From: Pedococcus sp. 5OH_020
GTDB lineage: Bacteria; Actinomycetota; Actinomycetes; Actinomycetales; Dermatophilaceae
Reading direction: 5' to 3'
NCBI RefSeq assembly: GCF_027812955.1
Contig: NZ_JAPYZV010000001.1
Coordinates: 485,769 to 549,768, forward strand
Length of the DNA stretch: 64,000 nt
Below the pieces are notes generated by a model. The model made no database searches, was not told the origin of the DNA, and was given only the letters and a program-made list of their open reading frames with translations. Positions 1-8,478 of this stretch are shown here, piece after piece. How positions within the stretch are numbered: the first letter of the stretch is position 1; every line of letters begins with the position of its first letter. Both the position numbers and the translations under genes were made by a program.

Positions 1-43
1 GCATAGGGTGTGGCTGCCAGCACAGCCGACGCGCGAGGTGACG

Positions 44-1696
44 ATGTCAAGGGCCGGAGAGCACCGCCCCGACCCCACGGTGGTCCTCCTCGTCGATGAC
101 GAGACCGCTCCCGGGGCAGTACGGCTCGTGGCGTCGCGGGCCTGCGCCGAGGCAGGGACGGTGCAGGCTGTGCTCGACCGTAGGCAGATCCGTGAGTGGC
201 TCGGCACCGCGCCGGCCGCCGCGGACGTCGTGGTTCTGGACGGCGGCTGGCTGGCGCCGGCCACCGTCTACGGCGACCTCGTTGCGGACCCCCGTCCGGG
301 TCCCGCCGTCCTCACCGACGGTGCCGGAGCACCCGTGGGCGTGCGCACCGGCTCCGCAGGGGCCGTGGCCCTGTCCGGGGCGGACTGTGGGACGGACCCG
401 AGCAACGCTGCGACCCTGGCCCGCCTCGCTGCTTCCCTGCGGGCGCGTGGCCCGGTCAGAGAGGTGCAGCCAGGGCGGTTCCCCAGCGCGCGGACCGGAA
501 CAGACCCCGAGAGTGCGCGGGCGCTCACGGACGCCGTGGACGAGGCAGCCCTTCGCCTGCGCCGGGCCTCCCGCAGTGACGACGGGTTTCTCTCCGTCTT
601 CCTGATCCGACCCCTATCGCGCCAGGTCACCGGGCGGCTCGTGACCACGTCCGTGTCTCCCGCCCAGGTGACGACCGTGTCCCTGGTGCTGGGACTCGCC
701 AGCGCAGTGGCCTACGCCGGCGGGTCGCTCGCCTGGCTGGTACTGGGCTCGCTGCTCCTGCTCACCTCCCTCGTCGTCGACTGTGTGGACGGGGAGGTGG
801 CGCGCTACACGCGGACGTTCAGTGCGCTCGGCGGCTGGCTCGACGTCGCCTCGGACCGGGTCAAGGAGTACGCCGTCTACGGGGGCTTGGCTGTCGGTGC
901 CGCCCGCGCCGACGGGGGCGACCTCTGGGGCCTCGCCCTTGCGGCCATGGCCGTGCTCGTCGTGCGTCACTTCGTCGACTTCGGTTACGCGGCCTGGGCG
1001 GCGGGCGCTCCCGACCGTTCGGCAGTGGCCGCGCTCTCGGAGGCGACGTCGCGCCGCCCGCCGCTCCTGTGGGCGAAGCGCGCGGTGATCCTGCCCGTCG
1101 GCGAGCGGACCGTGCTCCTGGTGGCCGGCGTCCCGCTCCTCGGTGCCCGCGCGGCGCTGGCCGGGTTGCTCGCCTGGGGCCTCGTGGCTGCGGCGTACAC
1201 AACAGCCGGTCGCCTCGCTCGAGCGTGGGCTGCCCGAGGCCGGACCGACGAGGAGGCCGCCGCGAGGCTGACCAGCCAGTGTGACGGCACACCGTGGAGA
1301 CACTGGCCCGTCGGCGGAGTGCTGGGCTGGCTGTGTCCGGCAGCGTGCCGGTTGACGGAGGTGCTCGCCGTGGTGGGGGTGTGCGCGTGGGCGGGTGGAG
1401 ACGGGCTGTTCGAGGGGGCGTATGCCGCCCTTGCGGCGGCCGCGTTCCGCGGGTACGACGTCGCCTACCGTCAACGGCTGACGGGAGTCGCCCAGCCCCG
1501 CGACGCCCTCACGTGGTGCGGCTGGCCGGTGCGGGTCGCAGTCGTGGCGCTGATCGGCGTCGGCGTGCGCGCAGATGTCCTGGTGGTCTCGGGCGACACG
1601 GTCCTCATCCTCGGCGCCGCCGCGTGGGGCCTGGCGGCGCTGGTCGTCAACGCCGTCTGGTGGCGGGCACGTCCGCGGTCAGCCACCGCTCCCTAG
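44..1696 (+). CDS. CDP-alcohol phosphatidyltransferase family membrane protein (DUF5941-like)
   Basis: Integral membrane enzyme that should transfer a phospho-alcohol from a CDP-alcohol donor to an acceptor alcohol. The complete CDP-OH_P_transf signature DxxDGxxARx8GxxxDxxxD is visible from Asp246 (DCVDGEVAR, then GGWLDVASD). The first ~190 residues are soluble and unassigned; they lie where a nucleotidyltransferase domain sits in bifunctional relatives such as IPCT-DIPPS, but I see no catalytic motif there. About eight hydrophobic segments follow. ATG 44 is chosen because GAGGTGA lies just upstream; an in-frame GTG at 8 and extension beyond the window edge are possible. It converges on the TagF-like genes, so a role in a glycerol- or inositol-phosphate polymer is likely but inferred. 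The acceptor is unknown. Confidence 0.8.
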   Translation: MSRAGEHRPDPTVVLLVDDETAPGAVRLVASRACAEAGTVQAVLDRRQIREWLGTAPAAADVVVLDGGWLAPATVYGDLVADPRPGPAVLTDGAGAPVGVRTGSAGAVALSGADCGTDPSNAATLARLAASLRARGPVREVQPGRFPSARTGTDPESARALTDAVDEAALRLRRASRSDDGFLSVFLIRPLSRQVTGRLVTTSVSPAQVTTVSLVLGLASAVAYAGGSLAWLVLGSLLLLTSLVVDCVDGEVARYTRTFSALGGWLDVASDRVKEYAVYGGLAVGAARADGGDLWGLALAAMAVLVVRHFVDFGYAAWAAGAPDRSAVAALSEATSRRPPLLWAKRAVILPVGERTVLLVAGVPLLGARAALAGLLAWGLVAAAYTTAGRLARAWAARGRTDEEAAARLTSQCDGTPWRHWPVGGVLGWLCPAACRLTEVLAVVGVCAWAGGDGLFEGAYAALAAAAFRGYDVAYRQRLTGVAQPRDALTWCGWPVRVAVVALIGVGVRADVLVVSGDTVLILGAAAWGLAALVVNAVWWRARPRSATAP

Positions 1697-1733
1697 CCGT
1701 GCCACCTCGGCGGGGACGCGACCGGCGTGGCGG

Positions 1734-3506
1734 TCAGACGCGCCGAGCCGTGTCGGCTCGCTGGAGCGCGAGCACGGTGTCCACCGCGTCGATGAAGCGT
1801 TCCAGCGGCGGCTGGCTGGTGTCCCCGAGAAGGTACGCCGCGGTCCGCGCGCGGGCGACGCTGAGCGAGTCCCGGTGCCAGGCGTCCTGGAGAAGGCGCC
1901 CCAGCTCCGAGCCGTCCCCGCTGAGGATGTACGCGCCCTGCGCCGAGGGGAAGTGCGCGCGGAACTCGGCGTCGGCCATGGACGTCGGGTTGGTGACGAC
2001 GTAGGGCTTGCCCGAGGCGAGGAAGTCCGTGATGACGCTGGAGACGTCGCTCACGAGCAGGTCGGCGCGGTTGAAGGCCGCGTAGAGCCCTTCCACCCCG
2101 GACACCACCTCGTGCGGTGGCCCGGCGGTCCGCACGATGCCCCGCAGCTGCTCGACCTCCTCGGCGAACAGCGGGTCGTCGGTCCCCGTGCCGGGATGGG
2201 GCTTGAACAGGACCCGCACGCCAGGGGTCCGGAGCAGGGTGTCCAGGATCACACCACCCTGCGAGACCACCGAGGAGTACTCCCAGCTCGCGAAGAAGCC
2301 CTCGCGGGTCGGGGCGTACAGGACCGTGTACTCCCAGGAGGACACCTCGTCGTGACCCGCGTGCGACTCGGTCAGGGGCGCCTCGTGCCTCTGGATCTCC
2401 CGAAGCTGCGGTCGGCCGACCTCCCGGACCTGTTCGTCCCGGACGCCCACGTCGGCCACGCGGTACCGGTCGCGCGCCGCCGGGCCGCTGACCCACGCCT
2501 CGTCGAAGATGCGGGTCAGGACCGTCGCGCTGCCGCCCTTGTCGCTGTCGCCGTGGCCGATGAAGACGTCGAAGATGCCCGGCAGCCGGATCAGGTGGTT
2601 GTTCTTCGCCACGTTCGACGGATACAGGGCCAGGTGCACCGAGCGTGGCAGCACACGCTCGATGTCGTTGGCGGCGCTCACCCGGACCACGGGGATGCTG
2701 TCGGTCTGGATGAGCGGCTCGTTATAGGCCTCGCGAACCATCACGACCGTGCGGTGGGGCAGGGCCTCGAGGGTGGGCATCCAGACGTTCGCGATGTAGC
2801 CGACCGCCTCCGGACGGCTGTAGTACAGCACGAGGTCGGGGGCGTAGGCCTCGAGAGCGCCCGCCAGAGCCCGGACCGCGGCGTCGGCGGTGGTGTCCCG
2901 GGCGGCGCGCAGGCCGTCGACGAGCGCGAGGCCGGCGACCGCACCGGCCAGGACGAAGGAGACGACCGCGCCGGCCTGCACCCAGCCGCTGGGGGCTCCC
3001 AGCAGCGACACCGCGACGCCCAGGGCCAACGGGAGCGAACCGCTGGACGGCCAGGTGGCGACGTCGGCGAGCGCGCCCACCCCCCAAGGCCGGCTGAGCC
3101 GGACGCCGGGGACGTCCAGGTTGCGCCACGACACGGGCAGCCGCCGCTTCTCGGCACTGCTGCGCTGCAGCAGCACCGTCACGGTGCGGAGGGCCCACAG
3201 GCCGGCCAGCGTAGGGGCCACCGTGTGGAAGGCGTCCAGCGCTCGTGTGGCTGCCGCCGCCGTCACGGCCAGCAGCATCGAGTCGCGCAGCCCGGCGCGC
3301 ATGGTGGAGTCGAGCTGCAGCCGTCGCAAGGCCTGCCAGACCACGGGACGACGCCACAGCACCACCTCGGTCGCCACACTGCCGACGCTTCCCAGGAGGA
3401 CCAGCAGGCCGGCCGCCCCGACAGCGGTGGCCGATAGGGCGATGGCCAGGAAGAAGGCCGCCAGGGAAGCGGCGAGTGCGGCCACCAGCGGCAGACCCTT
3501 CCTCAC
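1734..3506 (-). CDS. Membrane-anchored CDP-glycerol glycerophosphotransferase-like protein (TagF family), copy 2
   Basis: Predicted to polymerise glycerol-phosphate (or a similar unit) from CDP-glycerol at the inner face of the membrane. The C-terminal half has the family landmarks: HGDSDK (~318-323, the HGxxxK site), YAPT (~397), KPHP (~435) and SDVSSVITDFL (~486). The first ~200 residues are unusual for TagF, with several hydrophobic segments (about 5-50, 75-110, 155-200) instead of a soluble start. The start overlaps the stop of the upstream paralogue by four bases (ATGA), so the two are translationally coupled. A perfect 7-bp inverted repeat near its 3' end (1744-1760) could terminate the convergent gene. 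Function is by family; the polymer is not known. Confidence 0.8.
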   Translation of the reverse strand: MRKGLPLVAALAASLAAFFLAIALSATAVGAAGLLVLLGSVGSVATEVVLWRRPVVWQALRRLQLDSTMRAGLRDSMLLAVTAAAATRALDAFHTVAPTLAGLWALRTVTVLLQRSSAEKRRLPVSWRNLDVPGVRLSRPWGVGALADVATWPSSGSLPLALGVAVSLLGAPSGWVQAGAVVSFVLAGAVAGLALVDGLRAARDTTADAAVRALAGALEAYAPDLVLYYSRPEAVGYIANVWMPTLEALPHRTVVMVREAYNEPLIQTDSIPVVRVSAANDIERVLPRSVHLALYPSNVAKNNHLIRLPGIFDVFIGHGDSDKGGSATVLTRIFDEAWVSGPAARDRYRVADVGVRDEQVREVGRPQLREIQRHEAPLTESHAGHDEVSSWEYTVLYAPTREGFFASWEYSSVVSQGGVILDTLLRTPGVRVLFKPHPGTGTDDPLFAEEVEQLRGIVRTAGPPHEVVSGVEGLYAAFNRADLLVSDVSSVITDFLASGKPYVVTNPTSMADAEFRAHFPSAQGAYILSGDGSELGRLLQDAWHRDSLSVARARTAAYLLGDTSQPPLERFIDAVDTVLALQRADTARRV

Positions 3507-5338
3507 TCGTCGTCCCCGTCCGGGTCGTCCTGGCGCAGCGCGCCGGCAAGCACGCCCTTGGGTGCCCGCTTCAGCGCCCGGTCCACCTCGTCGGCGAAGT
3601 GCTCGATCGGGTCGGCAACCGGCTCGCCCAGGAAGTACGTGGCGAGCTGCTCACGGCGCGCACGGTGTGAGTCCGGACCAAGGGCGTCCACAAGAGCGGC
3701 ACGGATGACGTCGCGGTCGGCGGTCACCAGACCGCCGCCCGCCGCAGAAGGGAAGTCGGCGTGGTACCGGTCACTGGGCGTGCCCGAAGGGTTCGTCACG
3801 AGGTAGGGCTTACGGCTCGCCAGGAAGTCCGCGACCACACTGGAGATGTCGGCGACGAGGACGTCGGCCTCGTTGAACGCCGCGTACAGCGCGTCAGGTG
3901 CTGGCCCCACCACCTGGTGGTCGCGGCCCGCCTCCCGGATGCGGCCCTCGATGGCGGCCCTGGCGTGGGCTGCGGCGGTCAGCCGGGTGCCGGTCGCGGG
4001 GTGGGCCTTGAAGAGCACCCGCACGTCGAGGGCGGGGTCGAGGAGCGTCTCGATGACCAGCTCGCCCATAGCCGCCACGGAGGAGTAGTTCACCCCTTCG
4101 AAGTTGCCCTCCCAGGTCGGGGCGTACAGCACCGTGCGGCGGGTGCCGGCCCGCGCGAGCGTGCGGTCGATGTGAGCCAGCTGCGGTCGCCCCACCGTCA
4201 CCAGCTGTTCCGGCCGCACGCCCTCGCCCCGGTTGAGGTAGCGGTCACAGGCGGCCTGGCCGGCGACCCAGATCTCATCGAAGACGCGGTGCAGTGGGCT
4301 GTAGGTGACCGACTTGTCTCCGTCGCCGTGGTTGATGAAGACATGCCGTATGCCGCGCAGCCGGATCATGTGGTTGTTCTTGATGACGGTCGTGGGAAAG
4401 AGCGCGAGGCGGATGGAGGCCAGCTGGAACGCCTCGACGTCCTGAGCGCGGGGGAGCACCACCACGGGCGTCGACGTGGGCGGGAGCGCCTCCAGATGCA
4501 GGCGCTCGCGCAGGATGATGAGGGCCGGCTGGTGCAGCCGGTCGATGGTCACCAGCCACACGTTGAGCTGGTACGTCGTGTCGGCTCCGCCGCTGAAGTA
4601 CACGGCCACCTCGGGGCGGTGGGCCTCGAGCGCGGCCCGCAGGTGCGCGTTCTCGAGCGCGGGCGTGGGGAGTCGGGCGATGAGGCGGGTACGGGCCACC
4701 ACGCGTGCCGCAACCCACGCGAGGCCTGCCATGGACAGCGCAGCTCCGGTCACCAGGGGCCACGGCTGACGGGCCAGCCCGGAAGCCACGAGGCCGGCCA
4801 CCAGGAACACGTCGAGCAGCAGCACGACGCGGGCACCCGTGACGGCTCCCGGTGCCGTGACCGTCGCGGGCAGCACCTCGGGCCCTTCCACACGCCCCTG
4901 GACGGACAGGCCCCTCCAGAAGACTCGGCCACGCCTCCGGCGCCTGTGGCGGCCCGACATCACGCGGTACCCAGCGTGGGCCGCCTGCAACGCTCCCATC
5001 GTCGCGACAGCGAGGACGATCAGGTCGACCGCAGGGTGCGTGATCACCAGCCACCCGAGCAGGCCGACGGACTGACGGAAGAGGGCGCGATCAACGGCCC
5101 CCATCTCCCGACGCCCGAGCCACAGGGCCATGAGCTGGTCGGGCGCCGCATACAGGCGGATCTCCGCGACATAGCCGGCCGCTAGCGAGGCGGCGAGCAC
5201 CCACCCCCAACCAGCCAGCGCCGAGACGGCAGCGACCGCTGCAGTCGTGAACCACGCCACCGCCGCCCACGACTCGCCGCTGCGCAGCATCGGCCGCACC
5301 CGGCGCACGGTCGAGGCGAGGGCGGTCATGGCCCTCAT
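3503..5338 (-). CDS. Membrane-anchored CDP-glycerol glycerophosphotransferase-like protein (TagF family), copy 1
   Basis: Paralogue of the next gene in the same operon, with the same plan: about 220 N-terminal residues rich in membrane segments and a short Arg-rich loop (RRRRRGR), then a TagF-type catalytic half with HGDGDK (~337-342), YAPTWEGN, KAHPATGT and ADISSVVADFL. The His of HGxxxK and the His of the HP motif are the residues shown to be needed in characterised TagF. ATG 5338 is chosen because the longer frame (to 5440) would run into the intergenic region shared with the divergent ABC exporter; ATG 5329 is equally possible. Tandem paralogues suggest primer-plus-polymerase or two alternating linkages. 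That division of labour is inference. Confidence 0.8.
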   Translation of the reverse strand: MRAMTALASTVRRVRPMLRSGESWAAVAWFTTAAVAAVSALAGWGWVLAASLAAGYVAEIRLYAAPDQLMALWLGRREMGAVDRALFRQSVGLLGWLVITHPAVDLIVLAVATMGALQAAHAGYRVMSGRHRRRRRGRVFWRGLSVQGRVEGPEVLPATVTAPGAVTGARVVLLLDVFLVAGLVASGLARQPWPLVTGAALSMAGLAWVAARVVARTRLIARLPTPALENAHLRAALEAHRPEVAVYFSGGADTTYQLNVWLVTIDRLHQPALIILRERLHLEALPPTSTPVVVLPRAQDVEAFQLASIRLALFPTTVIKNNHMIRLRGIRHVFINHGDGDKSVTYSPLHRVFDEIWVAGQAACDRYLNRGEGVRPEQLVTVGRPQLAHIDRTLARAGTRRTVLYAPTWEGNFEGVNYSSVAAMGELVIETLLDPALDVRVLFKAHPATGTRLTAAAHARAAIEGRIREAGRDHQVVGPAPDALYAAFNEADVLVADISSVVADFLASRKPYLVTNPSGTPSDRYHADFPSAAGGGLVTADRDVIRAALVDALGPDSHRARREQLATYFLGEPVADPIEHFADEVDRALKRAPKGVLAGALRQDDPDGDDE

Positions 5339-5367
5339 CCAAGTGCGCTGCGGGCTGGGACCGCAAA

Positions 5368-5396
5368 TTCGGCTGATGGCCACAGTGGCGTACTCT
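5368..5396 (+). promoter_or_regulatory. Candidate promoter of the ABC exporter operon
   Basis: A TACTCT -10 box (5391-5396) lies 17 nt downstream of TTCGGC (5368-5373), a weak -35. A transcript from here would start near 5403 and carry an ~80-nt leader containing the inverted repeat at 5440-5462. Confidence 0.35.
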
Positions 5397-5439
5397 CGGC
5401 GCCGGGCGTCCCCACCGGGATGACCGTTGGAGACAGGCA

Positions 5440-5462
5440 CCGCACGCGACCGTCGCGTGCGG
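5440..5462. promoter_or_regulatory. Perfect 10-bp inverted repeat in the leader of the exporter operon
   Basis: CCGCACGCGA and TCGCGTGCGG flank a 3-nt spacer (CCG). The repeat sits 19 nt upstream of the permease start codon, between two divergent polymer operons. As DNA it could be an operator; as RNA it is a very stable hairpin in the 5' leader. Confidence 0.5.
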
Positions 5463-5481
5463 CCGACGACCTGAAGGCTGC

Positions 5482-6291
5482 ATGGAGCTCATCGATCGTT
5501 CGCGCGCGCTGACCGCGCGAGGAGGCGTCGTACGGACGCTCGTGGTGCGCGACCTCAGGGTGCGGTACGCCCAGAGCGTCCTGGGGTACGTGTGGACGAT
5601 CCTGGACCCGCTGCTGATGTCGCTGATCTACTTCGTGGTCTTCGTGTACATCTTCCACCGCGGTGATGTCGGCCACCGGCCGTACTTCCTGTTCCTCCTC
5701 GTCGGTCTGCTGTCGTGGCAGTGGTTCTCCGGGACCCTGACGGACACCTCGCGAGCACTGATCCAGGAAGCCAAGCTCGTCCGGTCCACGAACCTTCCAC
5801 GCGAGGTCTGGGTGGTGCGGGTCGTCCTCTCCAAGGGGGTCGAGTTCGTCCTGTCCATGCCTGTACTGCTGTTCTTCCTGGCCATCTACCTCGCCAAGGG
5901 TGACGCCCGGCTCAACGGCTGGCTGGTCCTCTTTCCGGTGGGGGTGGTCGTCGAGTTCGTGTCGCTGGTCGGTCTGGGCCTGCTGGTCGCGCCGGTGACC
6001 GCCCTGGTGTCGGACACCCAGCGGGTCATCCGGATCCTTCTGCGGATGCTCTTCTACGCCACACCGGTCATCTACGCGGGCAAGCTCGTGCCGCCGCCCT
6101 ACGACAAGATCACCTGGCTGAACCCGATGACGGGCATCCTGGAGATGATGCGGGCGGGTCTGTTCCGTCACGACCGTTTCCCGATCGTGTGGGGGGCGAT
6201 CGCCACGAGCGTCGTCATGTCGGTCGTGCTGCTGCTTCTGGGGACCACCGTCTTCACCCGGCTGGAGCGTGCCGTGCTCAAGGAGATCTGA
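5482..6291 (+). CDS. ABC-2 type polysaccharide/polyol-phosphate exporter permease (TagG/Wzm family)
   Basis: Membrane subunit of a two-gene ABC exporter that moves an undecaprenyl-linked polymer across the cytoplasmic membrane. At 269 residues it has the usual length, with six hydrophobic segments (about 34-58, 68-86, 116-135, 146-176, 185-200, 236-258), the family-typical N-terminal LGYVWTILDPL segment and a C-terminal tail rich in ERAVLKEI-type residues. The start is divergent from the TagF-like pair and its stop overlaps the ATPase ATG by one base (TGATG). Co-localisation with two TagF homologues makes a glycerol-phosphate polymer the most likely cargo, by inference. Confidence 0.88.
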   Translation: MELIDRSRALTARGGVVRTLVVRDLRVRYAQSVLGYVWTILDPLLMSLIYFVVFVYIFHRGDVGHRPYFLFLLVGLLSWQWFSGTLTDTSRALIQEAKLVRSTNLPREVWVVRVVLSKGVEFVLSMPVLLFFLAIYLAKGDARLNGWLVLFPVGVVVEFVSLVGLGLLVAPVTALVSDTQRVIRILLRMLFYATPVIYAGKLVPPPYDKITWLNPMTGILEMMRAGLFRHDRFPIVWGAIATSVVMSVVLLLLGTTVFTRLERAVLKEI

Positions 6292-7106
6292 TGGCCGACC
6301 ACTGGTCAGGAGTCCCCGACCCCGCGGACGACCGGGCGGGGGCCCCCCAGGACGCCACGGACAAGCCCGTCATCTCGGTCAGCGACCTCGGCATCGAGTT
6401 CTACCGGTCACGCCGTCGACAGCTGTCGCTGCGTGAGATGATCTTCCACGGTCGCAGCGGCGCGCCCGTCGAGACCTTCTGGGCCCTGCGGGACATCTCC
6501 TTCGACATCCATAAGGGTGAGGCCGTCGGGCTGGTCGGCGGCAACGGCAGTGGCAAGAGCACGCTGCTCAAGATGATCGCCGGAGTCCTCCTGCCCGACG
6601 CGGGGAGCGTCGAGGTCACGGGAGGTGTTGCGCCCCTCATCGAGCTGACGGGCGGCTTCGTGAACGATCTCACGGCGCGGGACAACATCTACCTGACCGC
6701 AGGCCTGCACGGGCTGAGCAAGGACCGGATCGAGGAGCACTTCGACGAGATCGTCGACTTCGCCGGGCCAGAGGTCCGCGCGGGTCTGGACATGCCTTAC
6801 CGCCACTTCTCCTCGGGGATGAAGGTTCGCCTCGGCTTCGCGGTGATCACCACGCTCGACGAGCCGATCGTCCTCGTCGACGAGGTGCTCGCCGTGGGCG
6901 ACCGGGCTTTCCGGGAGAAGTGCTATCGGCGCATGGAGGCGCTCCTGGAGACCGGCAAGACCCTCTTCCTGGTCTCGCACTCCGAAGGCGACCTGAAGCG
7001 GTTCAGCACCCGGGGGCTCTTCCTCAAGCGCGGCCTCCTCCAGCTCGACGGGCCGATGGACGACGTGCTGGCCGCCTACAACGAGGACCTCGACGGCGGG
7101 TCCTGA
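6291..7106 (+). CDS. ABC transporter ATP-binding protein, polysaccharide/teichoic-acid export (TagH/Wzt family)
   Basis: ATPase partner of the permease just upstream. Walker A GGNGSGKST lies at ~83-91, the degenerate signature FSSGMKVRL (typical of this export subfamily instead of LSGGQ) at ~172-180, and Walker B IVLVDEVLAVGD at ~193-204, followed by the switch His in LVSHSEGD. The 271-residue protein ends soon after the NBD, so it lacks the long C-terminal carbohydrate-binding domain of O-antigen Wzt proteins. The ATG at 6291 overlaps the permease TGA. A 35-residue hydrophilic N-terminal tail precedes the NBD. Confidence 0.9.
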   Translation: MADHWSGVPDPADDRAGAPQDATDKPVISVSDLGIEFYRSRRRQLSLREMIFHGRSGAPVETFWALRDISFDIHKGEAVGLVGGNGSGKSTLLKMIAGVLLPDAGSVEVTGGVAPLIELTGGFVNDLTARDNIYLTAGLHGLSKDRIEEHFDEIVDFAGPEVRAGLDMPYRHFSSGMKVRLGFAVITTLDEPIVLVDEVLAVGDRAFREKCYRRMEALLETGKTLFLVSHSEGDLKRFSTRGLFLKRGLLQLDGPMDDVLAAYNEDLDGGS

Positions 7107-7173
7107 TCCCTCACGCCGGAAGGCGCGGGAGGTCAACGCCGACGACCCGCTGGATCAGCGGCCTCTCACCCGC

Positions 7174-8478
7174 TCAGCGTTGCGCCTGGGAGACCGAGCC
7201 GGTGCCCGGCAGCAACCGCGGGAGGCCCCGCCCCGTGACGAGGAGAAGGAGCAGCAGCGCGCAGGCGCAGGAGACCAGGAGCGCCACCTCGACTGCGAGA
7301 AGGGGGTCGAGCGGCAACAAGCACAGCAGGGCGAACACGACGGCAGAGGCGGCCCACGCGGCGGCCGCTTGCCAGTGCATCGCCAGCGAGATGGCGGCCG
7401 GCTGGAGCACCAGGGTGCCGAGGAACAACGCCACGGACAGCGCGAGGAGCACCAGGTCGCGTTGCGAGACCTGGTAGTCGCGGCCCAGAAGGCCGAGCAA
7501 CAAGGGTCCCGCAGTCGCGCAGACCAGGACGCCGAGGAGCCCGAGGCCGATCGTAGGGAGGAGGACACTGGTCAGACTTCGGACGAACGCCCGCCGGTCC
7601 CCACGGACGACGGCGCCGACGAGATGCGGGACGAGGACCGCCTGGACCGCCGCGAAGGCGAAGATGGGCAGCCTCGCCAGCAGGGCCGCCGCGAGGAACC
7701 GGCCGGCCAGAGCCTGCTGGGAGGGGCCGCTGAGCAGTCTCACCACCACGGGACCGAAGTTCACCAGCGACTGCGAGACCACAGTGCAGACCATCACGGC
7801 CGCTATGGACCGACCCAGCTCACGCAGCGGCAGCGCCGGCTCCGGCCGTGGGGTGAGCTCTCGCGCCCGAGACGTCACGGCGACGGCGAAGAGGAGGGCG
7901 AGCGGCACGATGAGCATCCATACCCACACCTGAGCCACCGCCAGGGCGGCCAGGGACAGGCAGGCCAGGACGCGCACCGCCCCTTCCACCCCCAGCTGAG
8001 CCGAGTACGCCGCGAACCGCCTCTGCCCCGAGAGACGGCCTCGCGAGATGTACATCGCGACGAGCCCGGCCAGAGCCGTCACGACGGCGCTCCACAGGCC
8101 GACGGCGTGCCTCAGGTCGCCGTGCGTCACCAGGGGAAGGGCGACAAGCATCACGACCGCCAGCACGACGACGACGAGGCCGCCGAGACGGTATGCCGTG
8201 GACATGATGGGGGCCGAACCACGGCCCGCTTCCCTGGCTTCGGACACCCTGCGGCTGAGCTCCTGTTCCAGCGGTAGGCAGGCTCCGAGACCCAGCCCGT
8301 ACACCAGCCCCCAGAAGAGAGCGAAGTCCGCGTACCGGACGACGCCGAGGGTGCTCGCCGCGAAGCCGAGATACAGGTAGGTCGCGGCTCCGTAGAACGC
8401 GAGACCGACCGCGACGCGGACCGAGCCCGCTCGCAGAGACTGCGACCCCAGACGCTCGCGCACCGTGCGGCCGCTCAT
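7174..8478 (-). CDS. Polysaccharide flippase-like membrane protein (MOP superfamily)
   Basis: A 434-residue polytopic protein with about twelve hydrophobic segments spread over its whole length, resembling Wzx/MurJ-type lipid-linked oligosaccharide flippases. The ATG at 8478 overlaps the stop of the upstream glycosyltransferase (ATGA), and the longer frame lies inside that gene, so this start is well supported. Short basic loops (RERLGSQSLRAG, SRGRLSGQRR) suit cytoplasmic faces. Co-translation with a GT2 enzyme suggests it flips a glycan made by that enzyme. The family assignment rests on topology and context, with no strict motif. Confidence 0.65.
   Translation of the reverse strand: MSGRTVRERLGSQSLRAGSVRVAVGLAFYGAATYLYLGFAASTLGVVRYADFALFWGLVYGLGLGACLPLEQELSRRVSEAREAGRGSAPIMSTAYRLGGLVVVVLAVVMLVALPLVTHGDLRHAVGLWSAVVTALAGLVAMYISRGRLSGQRRFAAYSAQLGVEGAVRVLACLSLAALAVAQVWVWMLIVPLALLFAVAVTSRARELTPRPEPALPLRELGRSIAAVMVCTVVSQSLVNFGPVVVRLLSGPSQQALAGRFLAAALLARLPIFAFAAVQAVLVPHLVGAVVRGDRRAFVRSLTSVLLPTIGLGLLGVLVCATAGPLLLGLLGRDYQVSQRDLVLLALSVALFLGTLVLQPAAISLAMHWQAAAAWAASAVVFALLCLLPLDPLLAVEVALLVSCACALLLLLLVTGRGLPRLLPGTGSVSQAQR

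Noticed and set aside
1575-3437. 620-residue plus-strand frame
   Set aside because: It covers the TagF-like gene in antisense; the real gene has intact family motifs on the minus strand.
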